A stretch of DNA of 64,000 bases from a virus: positions 1 to 64,000 of the IMG/VR virus record IMGVR_UViG_3300020448_000004; one strand, given 5' to 3'. The notes beneath the pieces are model-generated. The model saw nothing but the letters and a program-made list of their open reading frames with translations, did no database searches and was not told where the DNA came from. Position 1 is the stretch's first letter. Every line of letters starts with the position of its first letter. Both the position numbers and the translations under genes were made by a program. This document shows, in pieces, positions 38,801-47,800 of this stretch.

Positions 38801-41800
38801 GATGTGATACGAATTTTCTCAATTTCTCTGTCAGATGATATATCAGTAACAATAGGTAATTTCTGATAGAAACCACCTGGGTTTACCAGTTTGATACTTG
38901 CAATAGGACCAATCGCTTTTAGAGAAGTTGTACTATAAGATGCTCTTGCAAGACCTGTTTCAGTTGATCCTAAAGGAGCAGTTGTTTTTTCTGGTTCTAC
39001 AAGAAGTGGGAACGTAAATTCTGTGTCTGATAATATCTGATTGATAGTAAATGTTCCTTTATAAGGAGTTTGTATAACGTCAATAAATGATGCTTCACCT
39101 ACAGGAGAGTTAGTTGGGAGAGTTCTTGATGGATCAAAGTAATATGAAATATTGGTAACATCTTCATCAACAATAAACTTAACAAGTGGTTTAGGTGATG
39201 TTTGGTCAGTTAAACCTGGGATACCTTCTCTAACAATGTTTACAAAAGGATATTCCAATTTATATTGATTATCCTTAGAGAATGACATATAATATCCAAA
39301 GTTAGATGGATCATCAAGGTCAAATATGTATTGATGTTTACGAACAAATAATAATTGTGGATGTTTAGCGTAGATATTAACACTTGCAATAGTAGAACTT
39401 GTAAATGAAGGATTTTGTACAGCAGTTGATCTTAAACGATATAAGAATCTTCTAGTATCAAGAACCTCTTCTATAAAGAATGATCCACCATATTCAGTTG
39501 TTGTAAATCCTTCAACAAATATAATTTCGTTTTGAGTAAAATTATGTCTACTTGTAGAAACACAGAATACTAAATCTGTAAATGCTAAAGCACCAGTTGG
39601 AATAATATCTTTATCAAGATTAGATGTAAGATGGAATTTCTTAACTCCAACTAAACCTGCTATTGTTATTATTTTTCCAGTAGCATCAAATGTTGCTGAA
39701 AGACCAACAGCATCAGCATCAATATTATCACCTTTAATAAATGCTGATCCATCATATACTGCTTCAATTCTGATTGAATAATCTGCTGCTATAAATGGTC
39801 TCCAAGAACTAAACTGATTTAATGTTCCACCAGAGTATGAAGTATTTGCAAGATCTATATCAAAACTACCTGCATCACGAGTATATACCCAGTTAATATT
39901 TCCATCAGTTACTGTACCAATCGTATGAACAGGAGCAGTAGCACCAGAAACTCCAGTAGAACCTGCTGTATAAATTCTACCTGCATTATAAACTTCATCT
40001 CCAGTTGTGTAACTGAAGTTTGTATTCCATTGAGGTATAGTTGTTTCAACTAAGAATGTTTGATTAATAAGGTTTACATCATTTGCAGTTGATTTTAATT
40101 TCTTAGTAGTATCAAAATTACCAATAATATTACCAATATCAACCTGCCCTTGTGATGCACGAACATTTACAATAGTACCGTATGCACTAACTACATCTTG
40201 TCCACCAATAACTGAGTACTGTTGTAAAATAGAACCTTTAGTAAAGTTTGCTGTTTGGTTAAATGTTACTGTTTTTACAGTATCAATAGACTGATATACC
40301 GCATCACGAATATAGAATTTAGGAATAACAGTAGTGCTTAGAAGTAGTTTTCTACCAAGAGGTGTTGGTATAGTAGCAGTTCTAGTCTCATATATTTGAT
40401 CTGTAGATGTAAATGAGTAAGTTCCTTCAACATTATTTGATACAACATCAGCATAATCAAGTATTTGTAGACCCGCAGGACCTAATGCCCAATCCCCAGA
40501 AGTAATCACTTGGGTATTAAACGTAAAGTCGTTCACAGCGGCTGCAACTTGAATCTGCATACCAGTTTGAACTGTGCTTAATGTATATGTTCCAGTCTTA
40601 GTTTGTTCTCTATCTAACTTGTAGCAGAAAGCAGATACTGTTTTATTAGAACCAACTGCTTGTGCAGGAGTAAATGTATCACTATATTTTGCAATACTTG
40701 ATACGGAAATATTATCTACCCAACCACCAATAGAACTAGCGACAACAGGAGATGATTTACCAAATAATAGTATAGATTTAAGTTGTGTATCTATAGTTGT
40801 ACTTGTTACATCAATTTGTTCAACACCATTGATGAATACTTTATAAACATAAGTACCAACACCAGGAGTTGACTTAACAAGAGCAACGTGTATAAATGTT
40901 TCGTTATCAAATGTTGTCCAGTTAGTTGTGGATGTAGATAGGTAAATATTAGAACCTAACTTTAAACGAACTTTACCAAAATCAGCACTTGTAGCATCAC
41001 CTTCTAGTTCTACAACTGCATTATCACCTGTAGTAGGAGTAACATCAAAAATATTTGGTGTAGAACTTTGAGCGTTGTATTGTGATTGCCCAATAGCAAT
41101 CCACGCTTCAACTGTATAATTTGTTGCTACATCAGCACCCCAATCTAATGACAATCTATTTGCAGCAGCACTTGTATTTACTGACTGTGCACCATACTTC
41201 CATTTAGAAGTATCTAATGTAGGGTCTACAGACCATCCTGCTGTTAAAGTATTATTATATGTTTCATCTCCAGTTATAGTCGATTCAAAATTAAGTATTG
41301 CTAATTCATTAGATTCAATTTTATTACCTGCAATAATAGTATCACCAGAATTATCGTTACTAATTGTAGTTGGTTGGAAACCAATACCACTAACCTGTTT
41401 TACAGAAGCAGCAGTCAATATATTACTTGTATTCCAAGAAACCTTAAATATGATTGCTCTATGATCATTAAAAGCATATTTAACGTATGCACCAACATCA
41501 ACGTTACCAAATATATCAAATTTTACTCCAGTTGATTGTATATCTTCAAATACGCCAGTAGGTGCAAGTAATTTAACGACTGATGGAGTTTTGTAATCAC
41601 TAGGTGAAAACTTCATATACAAAACAGCAGTATTCTTGGTATTAGCAATTTGATATGCAGTCGCAGTTACATATCTAGAACCATAGTCATCAATAGTAAC
41701 TTTAGGATTAGAAAATCTATATCCTGTATTACCAAACTGTCTACTCCAAGAAACGTTAATAGTTACATTATCATAGTTAGTTTCACCAATAATAATTTCA

Positions 41801-44800
41801 CCAGTTCCCGCAGGATCATTAACACCGACAAATATACAGTTGTTATTACTTGTAAATTTAAGATCTGTTAGTTGTTCTGATCCTGATGCAGTACATATTT
41901 TACGTTTTTCTTTAATAGCACCCTGTTCATCTAATAAAGCAATCCACATATCATCTGGATTTGGAGAGTTAGTATCTGTTGTACCACCAACATATATTTG
42001 ACCATTATCATCTATAGTTAAAGATGTTATGTAATCTCTTCTTGTAGAACCAGAAATACCTGCAATTTCACGTTGCCATACAGGAACAGCAGTAGGATTG
42101 TTCTGTGCATCAAATCCAGAGGTATATTTAGCAACAACTAGGTCTGGGTTATATGTTAAGTTAACACTATTAGGAATTGTTTCACCAACAACGTAGATAG
42201 AATGTGGTGATGTGTTTTCAAGATAAATTCTATTAAATACACAACGTTTATCTCCCGCAGCAGGTTGTAGTGGTGCCATTGTACGTGTCCACAACAATCT
42301 ACCATCACTATTGAATTTTGCAAGTAATCCTGCTGAATCTCCATCAAGATCATCTGCTTCACCAACAACGTAAAATGTTCTATCATCAGCAGTAACAATA
42401 TCTTTAATTTTTACTATTTTTTCAATACTGCTATTTTCATCTAATAATGTAAGAGCATAATTTGCTTTTTTATACCTTTGTGGGTGACTTACTCTAACTT
42501 CTGGTGGAGAACTAGGTGTATATTGTGATCCAGAGTTAATAATATTAACTGTATTAACAGCACCAGATTCTAGTTGTACAAGTTCTAATTTAAAATCTTG
42601 ACCAGTTCCTGTAACAATTTCGTAAGTTGGTGGAATATCATCATTATATCCAAGACCTTGTTGACTAATATCTACTGTTTCAACACCAGATACGACTTTT
42701 ACTCTGTAAGTTTTGTTTGTTTGATCAATAATTGGAATACTATCAACAATAATCTCATCATTAACTCTTAGATCGTGTTCACCAGAAGTTGTAATTTTTG
42801 CTAATGGTGAATCATTAACCAAAGATGAGGTGTACTGACTAACACTAATACCTTGTACAGCGTTAACTTTAGCAGATGCACCATATCCACCAGTCCCTGT
42901 ATCGTCAAAAAATAATTTATCATTAACTTTATATGATATACCTGGGTTTTCAACTACAAATCCACTAATTTTAGCATCTTCAAACTTGGTAGTAGTATCA
43001 ATCTCAATATCAACTTGTGATCTAGTAGATACACTAGGGTAGTAATCAAATAATTGTAGTACAGGTTCTTCTGAGATATAATTTAATTCGTTTTGTTCTT
43101 CTGTTGATATAACACCGTCTCTGTTAGTATCTTCTATTTCAAAAATAAACTCATCACCTATTTCAGTTACAAGAGTATCTGTATCTTGGTTAGGTGTACG
43201 TTCAATATCAATATCAACATCTTCGTAAGGATCACGGAATCTAACAACATCACCTGGAATATTTGTTTGTACAGCATCTTGACTGTAGTTCCACTCGTCA
43301 GGTCTTGAATATAACTGTGGTCCACATACATATGGGAATACAGGTAAACCTGCTTCTGATGCGTCAATAGAAACAAAGTAAGCATATGTACCTTCAGGAT
43401 ATTCAGGTGTCTTACAATATCTACCATTATATTGATCTAAATCACCTGCTTGGAACACATACTCATAATCTTCTATGTAAGTTCCTGCGGGTTTATCTGA
43501 TAATAACGGTCCATCAGTACGAATTGGATTTGGGTTAGTTGCAGTATCAAATTCTAGTATTGGTTTGATTCTATAAGATGATACACATCTCTTAATACCA
43601 GATGATTGATCAGCAGCATCAATGTAACCATATGGTCCGTATATTGGGTTTCCATCAAATGCCCATCCAATAATAGGAGAGTGTCTCAGTCCTGCTGAAA
43701 GTTCTCTAAGATTACCTGATGATGGATCTTTAAATACATTATCACCAAGAACATAACGTAATTGTTTAGGATCTGATAAATGTGCATATTCACCACCATA
43801 CTGTGTGTTATATCCTGCAAAAACATAACCACGAGAAGGATCTGTCAATCCTGACAACTCAGTTTCTAAATTTTGTGTCCACTCAAATACATTTGCAGTA
43901 AATGATGCACCTTGACCAATAGATTCACAACGAATAGTTGTAAGACCAGTTGAATATCCTATACCTCTATTTTCAACACTAATACTTAAAACACGTCCTT
44001 TATCTTCACCAAATGTTCCTATAGTTGCTTTTGCGATAGCACCGTAACCATCACCGTTAATAATTACATTAGGAGGAGATGTATATCCACTACCTGAGTT
44101 AATAATAGCGATTGATACAATACGTCCATTAATTATAATTGGTTGTGCAACAGCACCTTCACCAGAATTTAATTTAATATTAGGTGCAGTTGTATAACTT
44201 GATCCTGCTGTATCTACACTAATAGATTGAATAGGACCTCTTACCTCGGCAGTAGCAGTTGCACCTGTTCCATTGCCTCCTGAGATGCTTACAGTAGGTG
44301 CTGAGGTGTATCCTTGACCAGGTGTTTCAACAAGAACTTTACTTACAACTCCATTTGTAATAACAGCAGTTGCAGTAGCACCAAATCCACCTCCACCAAC
44401 AATAGAAACTAATGGTGATGAGGTATATCCAGAACCACCTGCTGTTACATCAACATTAAATAAAGAACCATTTACAACAACACTAGCAGCAGCACCAGTT
44501 CCACCACCACCAGTTATTTCGATTAATGGTTTAGAAGCAGCGTCATATCCAGAACCTGCATCTATAATGTCAAAACTGGTAATTCCACCAAATTTTGTCT
44601 TAATTTGAGACTTATAAGACCAAACAGCAACACCATTTACCCAACATCCAATAGGACCAAATGATAAATCATCACGACGTGATACAGTATCAACAATTCT
44701 AGGAAATCTACTTAACTTTCTTTGGTTTCCTGGGAGTAGAGCAGACCCAATGAACGGACCAACTTTATAGTTTGGAATACCTGTTGTAGCAATATAAGAG

Positions 44801-47800
44801 TAATTTGAGTTGAAGAATGTATTTTGTACATTGGTTGTAAATTGTGCGATAGAGTTATTAATTGATTCTTCGTCTGATTTACCTTTATTAAGGTCAACAG
44901 ACATCAAAATGTTACCTTGAGGTGCATTAGGTGCAGGAGCAGATATTTGATATGAAAATACGGTACCACTAATACGAGAAGTTACAGCAAATGTACCGTT
45001 AAACACTGTTGGGTTTGCACCATAGATTGTTACAGAGTCACCAACAAGAAGACCGTGATTATTTGTAGTGTAAACAGTTGCAGTCTGGTTATTAAGACCA
45101 CCTGGTTCAATATTATTTACAGAAATTAATTTTTTAACATTATACAACCAAGATGTAACTCTCTGATCTGTAGATGAAGAACCAAGAGATGCTACGTTTA
45201 ATTTGTCACTAGGTAGATAATATGAACCAGTATCAGTAAGAACTGTTCCTGTTGCTTCAGCAATACCAAGAACACGTAATTTTACTTCAGTATCTTGTCC
45301 TCTATTGATATAACAGAAAATATCAGAGTAAATTGGAGTACCAGAATCCCAATCTTCTACAACACCGTTTTTAGAACGTGTACACTCAATAAACTGGTTT
45401 AGTGATTTTTCTTTGTACTGTATTCTTTCACTATCACCCATAATAATGATACCGTTTCTTTCTGGCCAACCAATAGTAGAGTCAACAGTTATAATCGATT
45501 CAGTTGTTGATATTGGTTCTACAAGTGTAGTTTTATAAGGTATTGAGAACTTACCTTCTAAAGTTTCTTCAGATATTGATAATTCATAGATTGTTCTATC
45601 ACCAGTATTGATTGCAATAACGTTTTCAACCAAACATACAGCATTTCCAACAGTTGTATCTACAGCATCGGCAAATTGGAATAATTGGGAGTCTAAAATA
45701 TCAACTGGACTACCACTTATCAACTCAACACGAATAATGGTGTCAACAGACCAAGTTGCAGCAGATGGTTTGATTAATTCATCTTTTGGATATGAAACAT
45801 CAACATTTTCAGAGAATAATATTTTAAATAAGTATTCTGTAGCAGTTTTTGTACCTTTAGAGACATAAAAGTCTTGAATTGTCTTAATAATCTGTGGAGC
45901 ATTGATTGTAGTGTAATCAATTTCAGCATCAGGTAAAAATTGGTTTACAAAACGCTCATATAGTGTTTTTGCAAATAAAGAATCAAGATTTTCTATAGAA
46001 GTTCCAACTTCGTGTGAAGATTGAATACTTTGTGCTTCATTAGTAAATACTTGATTTCCTCTAATATCATATGAAGAAACACCAGAAACTCCTCTCTTAC
46101 AATTTTTAAATTGTGATGGTTGATATTCAGAACCGTGTGAATGAACTGTAAAACCAGTTACTTCTTGAAATCCAACATCACAAGACGCTGCTGCTGCTTT
46201 TGGACTTGCAATAAAGACTTGTGGAGGTTCAGTATCAGAATATCCATCACCAAAACTTGTTATATTAATATCAGTAATTTCACCATTGAATATTGTTGCA
46301 ACAGCAGTTGCTCCAGTTCCACCTATTGCTTCACCAGATAAATTCTTTCTATTATCAACAATATAAACAGATGGTGCATCATTGTAACCAGATCCACCAG
46401 TTAAAAGTTGAATATCAGTTAATTTACCACCAGATACTTTAACATCAAGTATTTGAGCACCTATAGGGTCAATAATACGACATCTAGGAGCAGTTACATA
46501 TCCTCTACCAGGAGAAATCATTTCAATCCTATCTACTCTGCTCTGATCGTCTAAAACTGCTATAGCAGATGCTGTAATACCAATAGGATCAACAGGAGAA
46601 TCAATATAGACTTCTGGAGCAGTTGTATAATGTAGTCCTTTATTTAATACTTTGATAGATCCATCAACTACCTTGCCTTCTGAGTCAATTTCAGCATCAC
46701 TAATAGTTGCACCTGCTGCATTTGTAAAACTAATAGATGGAATAGTGTCATATCCAGATCCAGATGATTGTACATTGATTCCTGTAACCTGACCACTAGC
46801 ATCATCAACAGTTACAGTTGCTTTTGCTATAGAACCAGAGGGATCAGCGGGTGTGTCAAATACAACTACTGGAGGATTAGCAGAAGTGTAACCTTGACCA
46901 CCATCAATTAATTGTACATTCTTAATACCATTTACAAGTGCTTCAGCAGTCGCTTCTTTACCAGTTACACCTTCTGGAGTAAGAATAGTTACTTTTGGTG
47001 TAAAATTAATTCTATAATCTTGACCACCCTCTTTTACAATCAAATCTGTAACTTTATTATCACTAACTCTAGCAATAGCAGAGGCACCTTTACCAAACTG
47101 AGGTGCTATGAGTTCAACAGACCTTACAGTGATCTTATCATTTAAAGATACTGCTTTTTTTAGTATTAAATGATCATTATAAACTGTATAGTCAGTAAAT
47201 GGTATTTGTTGTACTCCATTTACAGCAACCAAACAAGATACTGTAGATAAAGGTGTATATACAGCAGTGTTTAATCTTAATGGTAGTATTGTTGCACCTA
47301 TAAGATCGTTAGTTATATTAATTACATCTAAAACTCTAACAGGAACACTTGTATAACCTATAAGATACTCAATTTTAGTTACTGTAGTTGATCCTGTAAG
47401 GTTTGCAGGAGGAGTTTGGAATCTAATGTTTGATCCATCAAGAAAATAATCAACATTAGGTTCTAACTGCAAACCATTGACTATAACACGTAAATACTCA
47501 ACAGAACTTGGTGTAATTGGAGTTCCAAGTAGTTTTAATTGGAAACTTGTTTGAGTTCCATTAAATAGAGATCTTATACTTTCTAACTCTTGTATTTTTT
47601 TATCAAATTCTAATTTATTGACACCTGGAGTAAATACAACCTCTGGTGATTTAGTTGTTTCTTCATAAAATATAATTTCATTATCAATTTTTATTGTTCC
47701 ATCTTTCTCAAGAAAATTATCAACAGTTTCTACAGTAATATTTTGATCAGTAGCACCTATACGATTTAAAACAATAGATGTTGAAGAAATAAAGTTAGGA

